Assembly: GCF_030160635.1 (NCBI RefSeq)
Contig: NZ_BSOS01000007.1
Span: 237,996 to 301,995 of the forward strand
Length of the DNA: 64,000 nucleotides
Direction of reading: 5' to 3'
Source of the DNA: Acidocella aquatica
GTDB taxonomy: Bacteria > Pseudomonadota > Alphaproteobacteria > Acetobacterales > Acetobacteraceae
Of this stretch, positions 57,599 to 64,000 are shown piece after piece (within the stretch, counting starts at the first letter, position 1; every line of letters begins with the position of its first letter). A program made the translations under genes and the position numbers. The notes under the pieces are model-generated. The model was not told where the DNA came from. It did not search any database and saw only the letters and a list, made by a program, of their open reading frames with translations.

Positions 57599-58303
57599 TC
57601 AATCTTGAACTTTTCCCGAGTTCGGTCCCACCTTCCGGCACTTCTGGTCCACAGCCTTCCAATCGATTTCCGGCAACGCCAACGTAAGCGTGAATTGCGC
57701 CAATTCGCTCGGCGATCCGCCCGTGGCAAACTGCAAATCCGGCGCCCCGCCCCAGAGCGGGCTCAACTGCGTCGCCCCATAGATGAGTGAATACAGCGCC
57801 ACCGTAATCCTGGCCGCCGTTTGCTTTGGCCGAAGGGCCGCGATGGCATTTTCCAGCGCCGTAAAATTCTGCGACACGCTTTTATGCACATGCGTGCTCA
57901 ACTCTTCAGGCGAACACTCCAACAACTGGCGTTGCATCAACTTGCTGAAATTCACGTCGTTCATATATGAGTCGAACATATACAGAACATACAGATACAA
58001 CCGCTGTTCAACCGGCCCATCCTGGCTGATGACCACCATGGCGTATTTGGAGGCCCGCTCAAAACAAACCGAACAGGCGGTGCGGTAGAGCGATTCCTTA
58101 TTGCCAAAATAGTGGTAGATCGTCGGCGCCTCGGCGCCCGCCTCAGTGGCAATATCGCGTATCTTCACATCCGCGAAGCCGCGTTCAGCGAACATCGCAA
58201 TCGCCACCTGCAGAATTTTCTCCTTGCGCGGAGAATTAGCGCCCTCGGCCGGCGCTTGCGCCTTCACCACTACCGGCCGCCCAGCCGCTTTAACCGTATT
58301 CAT
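57599..58303 (-). CDS. TetR-family regulator (copy 2)
   Basis: A 234-residue repressor. Helix-turn-helix at about 45-65: KIRDIATEAGAEAPTIYHYFG, preceded by the recognisable SPRKEKILQVAIAMFAERGF. It is not closely similar to TetR copy 1 outside the DNA-binding region. It is in the same direction as, and just upstream of, the racemase/OYE-type operon, with a palindrome between them, and follows an RDH-motif gene. It is likely to control these neighbours. Confidence 0.9.
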   Translation of the reverse strand: MNTVKAAGRPVVVKAQAPAEGANSPRKEKILQVAIAMFAERGFADVKIRDIATEAGAEAPTIYHYFGNKESLYRTACSVCFERASKYAMVVISQDGPVEQRLYLYVLYMFDSYMNDVNFSKLMQRQLLECSPEELSTHVHKSVSQNFTALENAIAALRPKQTAARITVALYSLIYGATQLSPLWGGAPDLQFATGGSPSELAQFTLTLALPEIDWKAVDQKCRKVGPNSGKVQD

Positions 58304-58343
58304 TTCACCGCCTGCCCAGAATAAGGCTGTATCCTAGAGCAAC

Positions 58344-58373
58344 ATCCGATCAGATGAAAACATTTGATCGGAT
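58344..58373. repeat. Short inverted repeat, possibly part of a dispersed palindromic element
   Basis: ATCCGATCA (58344-58352) and TGATCGGAT (58365-58373) pair perfectly around a 12-base spacer, between the RDH-motif gene copy B and TetR copy 2. The surrounding pattern, CTAGAGCAACATCCGATCAGAT, resembles short palindromic repeats seen in alphaproteobacterial intergenic regions. It could also be a TetR site. Confidence 0.45.
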
Positions 58374-58475
58374 AAATTTGCGCGCCAAAACAAAGAGCCA
58401 GTACCCTACGTCATTCATGACGCAGGGCGCTGCGCGCGGGTTGGCCAACGGCGCGAACGGTTTTGGCCAAACCGG

Positions 58476-59525
58476 CTACAGCGTCCGCTTGGGCATGAAG
58501 GGCGTGCCCGGCAAATTCCATCCCCCCTCGGCCACCGCCGGAAAAAACCCATCCCCCACCAACCCGCGCAGCATCTTGCTCGGTGCCCGGTGGCCATGGT
58601 GATAGTTGGAGGAGCTCTCAAACATGCCCGCCCCCAGCCGGCCGTTGCATCTGGCCACGCACAGCGTGTTCAGGTTCGGCATGTTATGGAAGTAGTTCAT
58701 CAGCCCCGGCGCCGCGGCGCTCAGCTCGCAATCCACCACCTCGCCACCCGGGAGCGTGAACACAATCCGCCCGCCGCGTGTCGAGGCGGAGTCGATTTCC
58801 ATATACGCGACGATGTCGATATCCTTCGGAAATATCACGGTATCGCCTTTAACAACCCAGCCGAACGCCTCCACCGTATCATTCACGCCGTTGTGGATCG
58901 CCCAGGCGCAAAAAGCAAAATCCGGACCGAATGTGCCAGATACATAGCGGTGCGAGAGCATGGTATGCAGATCGCGATGCCCCCAGCCATGGTCGCGCGA
59001 GCCCATGCCGTTGGCCTGGAACGTGCCGCCCTGCATGGTAATCGTGCCGGTCACGCTGCCGGCAACGTCAATATGGTCGGGCGCAATGTCCTCCGAGGTC
59101 CGGCCAGAACTGGGAAACCCCCTGAACGCACCATGAAAATCAGAAAAATGCAGCCGCGCGGAAACGCCATGCTCCGGGTCGTCGATAATCCATTCAGAAT
59201 CGCCCTTATCATCAAACTCAACCCGCACGGTATCATCGCCACCGCCCCAGCCCATGGGCAGCTTGTCCGCCTCTCGCAACGGCAGATAGCGTATCCGCCG
59301 GTACACGCCTTTCGGCGTCACCAGATTTGTCCAAGCTGCAACCTTGTCGGGCTGCCCATCGGGCTTGCCATACTCATGGCCAATGCGATGCACGCCGCCT
59401 ACCTTGCCCTCGACGTCCCACCAGTTCAGCCAGGCGCTGTCCTGCCACAACACACCATGCGGTTCCTGCCGGATAAAATCGGCTTTCGTATATTGCTTTA
59501 CACTGTCTCTTCCGATGAACTTCAT
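58476..59525 (-). CDS. RDH-motif protein (DUF7064/7065-like), copy B
   Basis: A 349-residue protein of unknown function, the same length as copy A at 48.8-49.9 kb. GMGSRDHGWGHRDLHTM at about 173-189 corresponds to copy A's GVRDHSSGPRDYG. The N-terminal part has several Trp-containing strands (WQDSAWLNWWDVEG, RIGHEYGKPDG) and many polar turns, and no signal peptide, metal site or cofactor motif. Predicted fold is beta-rich, AttH/CrtC-like by inference. The overall sequence similarity to copy A is low apart from the motif. It follows the second enoyl-CoA hydratase gene by 31 bases. Confidence 0.68.
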   Translation of the reverse strand: MKFIGRDSVKQYTKADFIRQEPHGVLWQDSAWLNWWDVEGKVGGVHRIGHEYGKPDGQPDKVAAWTNLVTPKGVYRRIRYLPLREADKLPMGWGGGDDTVRVEFDDKGDSEWIIDDPEHGVSARLHFSDFHGAFRGFPSSGRTSEDIAPDHIDVAGSVTGTITMQGGTFQANGMGSRDHGWGHRDLHTMLSHRYVSGTFGPDFAFCAWAIHNGVNDTVEAFGWVVKGDTVIFPKDIDIVAYMEIDSASTRGGRIVFTLPGGEVVDCELSAAAPGLMNYFHNMPNLNTLCVARCNGRLGAGMFESSSNYHHGHRAPSKMLRGLVGDGFFPAVAEGGWNLPGTPFMPKRTL

Positions 59526-59556
59526 GGCCGCCCCCTTGCCGTCATCACACGCAGCT

Positions 59557-60324
59557 TCAGCGGCCCCGCCAGACCGGCTTGCGCCGTTCCATGAATGCCG
59601 CCATCCCTTCCCTGAAATCCTCGCTTGCCATCACGCGCGTCCGCGCGGCGGCTTCCTCGCGTTCCGCCTCCTCGGGCGGCGCGGCGCGCAATGCCAGCGC
59701 CGCCATCTGTTTGGTTGCCCGCAAAGCCACCGGCGCGCAACGCATGATTTTTGCCGCCACCGCCTTCGCCGCATTCAGCGCTTCACCCGCCGGCACAACC
59801 TGATTCACCAACCCGTGGCGATGCGCATCCGCCGCTGAAAGCCGGTCGCCCGTCAGCAGCAGATTCATCGCAATCGCATAAGGCAGTTTGCGGCAAAGCT
59901 GGAAAATCCCGCCACCCAGCGCCGCGGCGCCCACCAGAGGTTCCGGCAACGCAAATGCCGCCTCCTCCGAGGCAATCAGCAGGTCGCAGGCCAGGGCGAT
60001 CTCAAATCCACCGCCCATTGCCACGCCATTTACCGCCGCGATAACCGGCTTGGTCAGACCATGATTATGCGTCACCCCCCCACCGCCTTCGGGCGGCAGC
60101 GGCCGGTTGGTGCCCGCAACATAGGCCGAAATATCGGAGCCGCTACAAAACCCCCGCCCGGCGCCGGTGAGAATCGCCACATCCAGCGTATCATCAGCCT
60201 GGAATTCGTTGAAAATCGCCGCCATTTCGTCATGCGATTCCGGGATCAGCGCGTTCAGCCTATCCGGCCGGTTCATCGTCACAATCAGCAGCCGGCCTTC
60301 GCGCTCGACTTTACAAAAATCCAT
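59557..60324 (-). CDS. Enoyl-CoA hydratase/isomerase family protein (copy 2)
   Basis: A 255-residue crotonase-fold protein. FCSGSDISAYVAG and AVNGVAMGGGFEIALACDLLIA are the two oxyanion segments; LPEPLVGAAALGGGIFQL is the active-site strip. The lack of the usual Glu in that strip suggests an isomerase or atypical hydratase. The C-terminus FMERRKPVWRGR is typical of the family. The ATG at 60324 is preferred over upstream in-frame codons because GAGAGGA lies 9-10 bases ahead. It is the first gene of the minus-strand set containing the RDH-motif copy B and TetR copy 2. Confidence 0.88.
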   Translation of the reverse strand: MDFCKVEREGRLLIVTMNRPDRLNALIPESHDEMAAIFNEFQADDTLDVAILTGAGRGFCSGSDISAYVAGTNRPLPPEGGGGVTHNHGLTKPVIAAVNGVAMGGGFEIALACDLLIASEEAAFALPEPLVGAAALGGGIFQLCRKLPYAIAMNLLLTGDRLSAADAHRHGLVNQVVPAGEALNAAKAVAAKIMRCAPVALRATKQMAALALRAAPPEEAEREEAAARTRVMASEDFREGMAAFMERRKPVWRGR

Positions 60325-60547
60325 GACGCCCATTCCTCTCAATTATCCGCTTTCAGGCTTTGCCGCCCCGCCCGGCTTGCTCCTCCGGCCCGGTGCCTAA
60401 TCATCCCGCGCGAAATTTTTATCTGGTTTAGCCAAATCCCTAACTTGATCGGCTCAAGGCGTCAAACAATTTATTAGCGGTCGATATACAATCAACCCAC
60501 CAGCCATCCGCGCGGGGTCATGCCCCGCCGCATGGCGCGCAAGGCCG

Positions 60548-61450
60548 CTAAATCTGCCCCACGAGCATCGCCAGTCCGATCGCCAGCCCAACCTCGCGGT
60601 TGGATTTGAACAATTGCAGACACAACGCCGGGTCATTGATGTCGAGTCGCATGATCTGGCGCAGCAGCAGCGCCGCCGGCAGGGCCAGCGTCAAAATTCC
60701 ATAAATATTGAGCCCCGCCAGCGCCATCGCGGTGGCCAGCAGCAGAATCATGCCGCCGTAACACACCCATAACAGCCCGCGCGTATTATCCGCGAACAGC
60801 CTGGCTGTGGATTTCACACCGATCAACGCATCATCCTCACGGTCCTGGTGCGCGTAGATGGTGTCATACCCCAAAATCCACAGAATCGCGGCGGCATAGA
60901 GGCAGAGCGCGGACCACGACCAAAAAACCCCGCTCGCGGCGGCATAGCCCATGGGCGCCGCCCAGCCGAAGGTAAAGCCCAGCACCACCTGCGGCCACCA
61001 GGTCACCCGCTTGGCCAGCGGATAAACAATAACCGGCGCGAGACTGACGACCCCCAAAATCCGCGCCGGGAAATCCAGCTGGCTGAGGATGAGCAGCCCC
61101 ACGGCGCCGAGCAGCACCAGGAACACCAGCGCGTCGAGGGGCTTCAGCGCGCCCGAGGCCAGCGGCCGGGTACGGGTGCGCTCCACCTGCGCATCCATCC
61201 TGCGGTCCCATAAATCATTCACCACGCAGCCCGCGCCGCGCATCACCACAGAGCCCACGGCGAACAGCAACAGCAGCCACAGCGCCACACCCACGCCACG
61301 CGCCCCCAGGATGATCGACCACAGACCGGGCAAAAACAACAGCCACGCGCCAATCGGCCGGTCAAACCGGGCGAGAATCGCGTAGGGGCGCATCGAGGGC
61401 GGAAGATGACGGACCCAGCCGCCGGCGCGTATATCGGTAAATCCAGTCAT
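60548..61450 (-). CDS. ubiA: 4-hydroxybenzoate polyprenyltransferase
   Basis: A 300-residue inner-membrane prenyltransferase of ubiquinone synthesis, joining a polyprenyl chain to 4-hydroxybenzoate. The two Asp-rich motifs are NDLWDRRMDAQVERT and YAHQDREDDALIGVKST. About eight transmembrane helices are visible, beginning with the MRPYAILARFDRPIGAWLLF segment typical of bacterial UbiA. Its ATG at 61450 overlaps an in-frame ATG of the divergent rsmE at 61449; the preferred rsmE start at 61470 leaves a 19-base gap. A GCGGGG/CCCCGC hairpin at 60512-60528 lies downstream. Confidence 0.96.
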   Translation of the reverse strand: MTGFTDIRAGGWVRHLPPSMRPYAILARFDRPIGAWLLFLPGLWSIILGARGVGVALWLLLLFAVGSVVMRGAGCVVNDLWDRRMDAQVERTRTRPLASGALKPLDALVFLVLLGAVGLLILSQLDFPARILGVVSLAPVIVYPLAKRVTWWPQVVLGFTFGWAAPMGYAAASGVFWSWSALCLYAAAILWILGYDTIYAHQDREDDALIGVKSTARLFADNTRGLLWVCYGGMILLLATAMALAGLNIYGILTLALPAALLLRQIMRLDINDPALCLQLFKSNREVGLAIGLAMLVGQI

Positions 61451-61469
61451 GGATGCTAATGTGCCCGCC

Positions 61470-62174
61470 ATGAGCACCACGTCAATTCGCCTGTATGTTG
61501 AGGCCCCGCTGCATGAAGGGGCGCAAATCCCGCTGCCGGAGGCGCAATCCCACTACCTCGCCAATGTCATGCGCCTGGCCCCGGGTGACACGTTGCGCCT
61601 CTTCAACGGCGCCGCGGGCGAGTGGCGCGCCGGTGTCACAAAAATTTCGCGCAAGGCAGTGACGCTGGAGATTTCGGCGCAAACCCGCGCGCCCGCGCCC
61701 GAGCCTGACTGCTGGCTCTGCTTCGCCTTGCTGAAACGTCAAAAAACCGACCTCGTGGTGGAAAAGGCGACCGAACTCGGCGCCTCGGTCATCCAGCCGA
61801 TTCTCACCGCGCGCACCCAGGCTGACCATGTGAACCTGGACCGCCTGCGCGCCATCGCCATCGAGGCCGCCGAACAATGCGAACGCCTGATCGTGCCCGA
61901 GGTCCGCGCACCCCTGCATGTGGAAAAACTCATGGCCAACTGGCCCGCGCGGCGCCTGTTCATCGCCGATGAGCGCCGCAGCGCCGCCCTGCTCGCCCCC
62001 GCCCCCGGCCCCAGCGCGCTGATGATCGGCCCCGAGGGTGGCTTTACCGATGGGGAGCTTGAAGGTATCGCACGGACACCCCTTGTTACACGCGTATCAT
62101 TGGGGCGCCGCATCCTGCGGGCCGAAACCGCCGCTATCGCAGGGCTCGCACTCCTGCTCGCGGCGGAACCATAA
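61470..62174 (+). CDS. rsmE: 16S rRNA (uracil-1498-N3)-methyltransferase
   Basis: A 234-residue SPOUT-fold RNA methyltransferase acting on U1498 of 16S rRNA. The knot motifs LMIGPEGGFTDGEL and LGRRILRAETAAIAGL at the C-terminus are decisive. The N-terminal PUA-like domain includes HYLANVMRLAPGDTLRLFNG. The ATG at 61470 gives the normal N-terminus; 61449 would add seven residues. It is divergent from ubiA and 14 bases upstream of gshA. Confidence 0.95.
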   Translation: MSTTSIRLYVEAPLHEGAQIPLPEAQSHYLANVMRLAPGDTLRLFNGAAGEWRAGVTKISRKAVTLEISAQTRAPAPEPDCWLCFALLKRQKTDLVVEKATELGASVIQPILTARTQADHVNLDRLRAIAIEAAEQCERLIVPEVRAPLHVEKLMANWPARRLFIADERRSAALLAPAPGPSALMIGPEGGFTDGELEGIARTPLVTRVSLGRRILRAETAAIAGLALLLAAEP

Positions 62175-62188
62175 AAGGGAGCTGAAGT

Positions 62189-63559
62189 TTGTCGAACCCC
62201 GGAGACGCCGATGACCGGCCGATTACCGATATCCGCGATCTGGCGGCCTATTTCTCCTCCGGCGCCAAGCCGCCGGCGCAATGGACCATCGGCACCGAGC
62301 ACGAGGCCTTCGGCTTCGGCCTGAGCAGCTTCGCGCCGCCAAGTTATGAGCAAAAGGGCGGCATCGGCGAATTGCTGGCTGCCTTTCAGGCTGCCGGAGG
62401 TCTTAGCCCGATCCTCGACCACGGCAACACCATCGGCCTGAAGGGCGAGGGCGGCGCCTCGCTCTCGCTGGAGCCCGGCGGCCAGTTCGAGCTTTCCGGC
62501 GCCATGCTGGCGGATCTGCACGCCACCAAGGCGGAGCTGGACGGCCACATCGCCCGGTTGCACGCCATCGCCCCCGGGCTTGGCCTCGGCTTCGCGACTC
62601 TGGGCTTCCACCCCACCGCCACCCGCGCGGACATGCCCTTCATGCCCAAGGGCCGCTACAAGATCATGCGCGCCTACATGCCCAAGGTCGGCACCCGCGG
62701 GCTGGACATGATGCTGCGCACCTGCACCGTGCAGGTGAACCTGGATTTCTGCTCCGAGGCCAACATGGTGAGCAAAATGCGCGTCGCCAGCGCCTTGCAG
62801 CCTTTGGCCACCGCGCTGTTCGCCAACTCGCCCTTCTATGAGGGCAAGCCCAACGGGCTGCTCTCCAACCGCGCCCAGGTATGGACCGACACCGACAACG
62901 CCCGCTCCGGCATCCCCGCCGCGGTCTTCGAGCCAGGCTTCGGCTTTGAGGCCTATGCCAACTGGCTGCTCGATGTGCCGATGTATTTCGTCTACCGTAG
63001 CGGCGAATTCATCGACACGGCGGGCGCATCCTTCCGCGACTTCATGGCGGGCAAGCTGCCCGCGCTGCCGGGCATACACGCCACTTTGGGCGATTTCGCC
63101 GATCATTGCACCACGGCCTTCCCTGATGTCCGCCTGAAAAAATACATTGAAACCCGCGGCGCCGACGCCGGCCGCCCGGAAATGATGCTGGCGCAATCAG
63201 CCCTCTGGACCGGTATCTTCTACGACCCCGCAGCCCTCGCCGCCGCCGAGGCCCTGGTGAAACATCTCACCTACGCCGAAATACTGGCCCTGCGCGCCGC
63301 TGTGCCGGTCAGCGGCATCAACACCAGATACGGCGCGGGCACCCTGCGCGACCTCGCGCGCGAGGCCGTGGCGATCGCCCGTGACGGGTTGAAGAACCGC
63401 GCCCGCAAAAACGCCGCCGGGGAGGACGAACAAGCCTATCTGGCGCCGCTGGCGGAAATCGCCGCCGGCGCGCCAACCCAGGCGGAACACTGGCTGGAAC
63501 GCTACCACGGTGCATGGGGCGGAGATGTGACGCGGATTTTCGCCGAAGCAGCACTCTAG
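62189..63559 (+). CDS. gshA: Glutamate--cysteine ligase, plant-type
   Basis: A 456-residue enzyme for the first step of glutathione synthesis, of the plant/alphaproteobacterial GCS2 branch. Motifs: WTIGTEHEAFGF at the N-terminus (ATP/Glu site), LEPGGQFELSGA, GRYKIMRAYMPKVGTRGLDMMLRTCTVQ-type core and the C-terminal AEHWLERYHGAWGGDVTRIF. It starts at a TTG (62189) preceded by GGGAG at eight bases, a normal if less common start in this class. The stop lies within a CTAG at 63556-63559. Confidence 0.95.
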   Translation: MSNPGDADDRPITDIRDLAAYFSSGAKPPAQWTIGTEHEAFGFGLSSFAPPSYEQKGGIGELLAAFQAAGGLSPILDHGNTIGLKGEGGASLSLEPGGQFELSGAMLADLHATKAELDGHIARLHAIAPGLGLGFATLGFHPTATRADMPFMPKGRYKIMRAYMPKVGTRGLDMMLRTCTVQVNLDFCSEANMVSKMRVASALQPLATALFANSPFYEGKPNGLLSNRAQVWTDTDNARSGIPAAVFEPGFGFEAYANWLLDVPMYFVYRSGEFIDTAGASFRDFMAGKLPALPGIHATLGDFADHCTTAFPDVRLKKYIETRGADAGRPEMMLAQSALWTGIFYDPAALAAAEALVKHLTYAEILALRAAVPVSGINTRYGAGTLRDLAREAVAIARDGLKNRARKNAAGEDEQAYLAPLAEIAAGAPTQAEHWLERYHGAWGGDVTRIFAEAAL

Positions 63560-63748
63560 TGTCCCGATTCTAAAGTTCTTAACATCAAAATATCTTCCCT
63601 CGCGGGACCCGAGCGCTTTGTTTTCAGTGGCCTGCTTGTCCCTTCCGCCCGCTGCGAGATGCAGCGGACTTCAGGGGCAGGACACTGGGGTGTTTTTCAT
63701 CTGATGAAAAACACCCCAGCTCTGTTTGAACGAGCAATTTCATACATT
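63560..63748. repeat. Non-coding stretch with two hairpins between gshA and IS630
   Basis: No gene is seen. CCGCTGC-(GAGAT)-GCAGCGG is at about 63649-63667. A perfect 16-bp hairpin, CTGGGGTGTTTTTCAT (63685-63700) with ATGAAAAACACCCCAG (63704-63719), has a 3-base loop. AGTGTCC at 63558 and GGACACT at 63680-63686 form short inverted ends of a roughly 130-base unit, which may be a degraded element or a MITE. The long hairpin could terminate gshA transcription. Confidence 0.5.
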
Positions 63749-64000
63749 TATAGTGATTCACATTAACAACATTACGTGCTAATATTTGCCACCTTGTGAG
63801 GGGCGAATGATGAGCTATAGCGTTGATTTACGTGAGCGTGTTGTCGGCTATGTGCGTGGAGGCGGCGGGCTGACGGAAGCGGCACGATTGTTTCAGGTCA
63901 GCCGGCCAACCCTTTATCGCTGGCTTGGTGCGCGGGATTTGCACCCGAGACCTGCCAAAGAGCGCAGACGCAAGTTGGATAAAGCGTCCCTTTTGGCTCA
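63749..64000 (+). mobile_element. Left part of an IS630-family insertion sequence
   Basis: TATAGTGATTCA at 63749-63760 resembles the IS630/Tc1 type of terminal end, which inserts at TA. It is followed about 50 bases later by the transposase gene that runs off the window. The exact left boundary and target duplication cannot be confirmed without the other end. Confidence 0.6.
63807..64000 (+). CDS. IS630-family transposase, N-terminal part
   Basis: The gene starts at ATG 63807 or 63810 after GAGGGGCGA and is open to the window edge (64 codons). The protein begins MSYSVDLRERVVGYVRGG and has a helix-turn-helix: LTEAARLFQVSRPTLYRWLG, then a basic stretch (PRPAKERRRKLDKASLLA). This is the N-terminal DNA-binding region of IS630 transposases. 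The DDE catalytic domain would lie beyond the window. Confidence 0.85.
   Translation, partial: MMSYSVDLRERVVGYVRGGGGLTEAARLFQVSRPTLYRWLGARDLHPRPAKERRRKLDKASLLA

Noticed and set aside
62189..63196. A minus-strand 485-codon frame over gshA and the end of rsmE
   Set aside because: It is antisense to two well-identified genes and has low-complexity composition.

Overview
This is a chromosomal window from a GC-rich alphaproteobacterium. An acetic-acid-bacteria or acidophile relative (Acetobacteraceae, Acidocella/Acidiphilium-like) fits best. The pointers are the glyQ-glyS-ppdK block, a CtrA-type regulator, plant-type gshA, an E. coli-type 13-gene nuo operon in an alphaproteobacterial background, and catabolic genes of mixed base composition. 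The assignment is inference; there is no rRNA in the window, and I found no tRNA gene or CRISPR array.

Layout. (1) 1-15.5 kb is ordinary chromosome: a partial exported protein, dienelactone hydrolase and ornithine/lysine decarboxylase behind a structured leader; an OmpR-type two-component pair; a YqaA-like membrane protein; ppdK, glyS, glyQ; accA; a glycine-zipper lipoprotein; mscL; a CtrA-like regulator whose receiver domain has lost its phosphorylation residues; and a 2-hydroxyacid dehydrogenase. (2) 15.6-19.8 kb is a LacI-controlled sugar/inositol-type cluster (two TIM-barrel isomerases and a Gfo/Idh/MocA dehydrogenase) with a 26-bp palindromic operator candidate between regulator and operon. 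(3) 19.8-37.3 kb holds katG divergent from a complete nuoA-N operon for respiratory complex I, with fused nuoCD and a NuoG carrying the extra N7 iron-sulphur site. Its first half is visibly more AT-rich than its second half. (4) 37.5-42.4 kb holds a two-CBS protein and a small cluster of a histidinol-dehydrogenase-like enzyme, XRE-cupin regulator, APC permease and carbon-nitrogen hydrolase, which looks catabolic. (5) 42.6-60.3 kb is a large catabolic island, nearly all on the minus strand. It has two closely related cytochromes P450, a Rieske oxygenase, an SDR, two enoyl-CoA hydratases, an acyl-CoA dehydrogenase, an AMACR-like family III CoA-transferase, an OYE/2,4-dienoyl-CoA-reductase-like flavoenzyme, an APH-fold kinase-like protein, two uncharacterised proteins sharing an RDH-x-x-G-x-RD motif, and two TetR regulators. 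(6) 60.5-63.6 kb returns to housekeeping genes (ubiA, rsmE, gshA), followed by hairpins and the left end of an IS630-family element that runs off the window.

How it may work together. The island looks like a pathway for a hydrophobic, branched or cyclic compound (terpenoid, steroid side chain or similar). P450s and the Rieske enzyme would insert oxygen, SDR and OYE-type enzymes would adjust redox state, and the racemase, acyl-CoA dehydrogenase and hydratases would carry out beta-oxidation-like steps on CoA thioesters. No CoA ligase, thiolase, ferredoxin or ferredoxin reductase is present here, so those functions must lie elsewhere. The substrate cannot be read from the sequence. This island, with its duplicated P450 and duplicated RDH-motif protein, is the best candidate in the window for an undescribed system.
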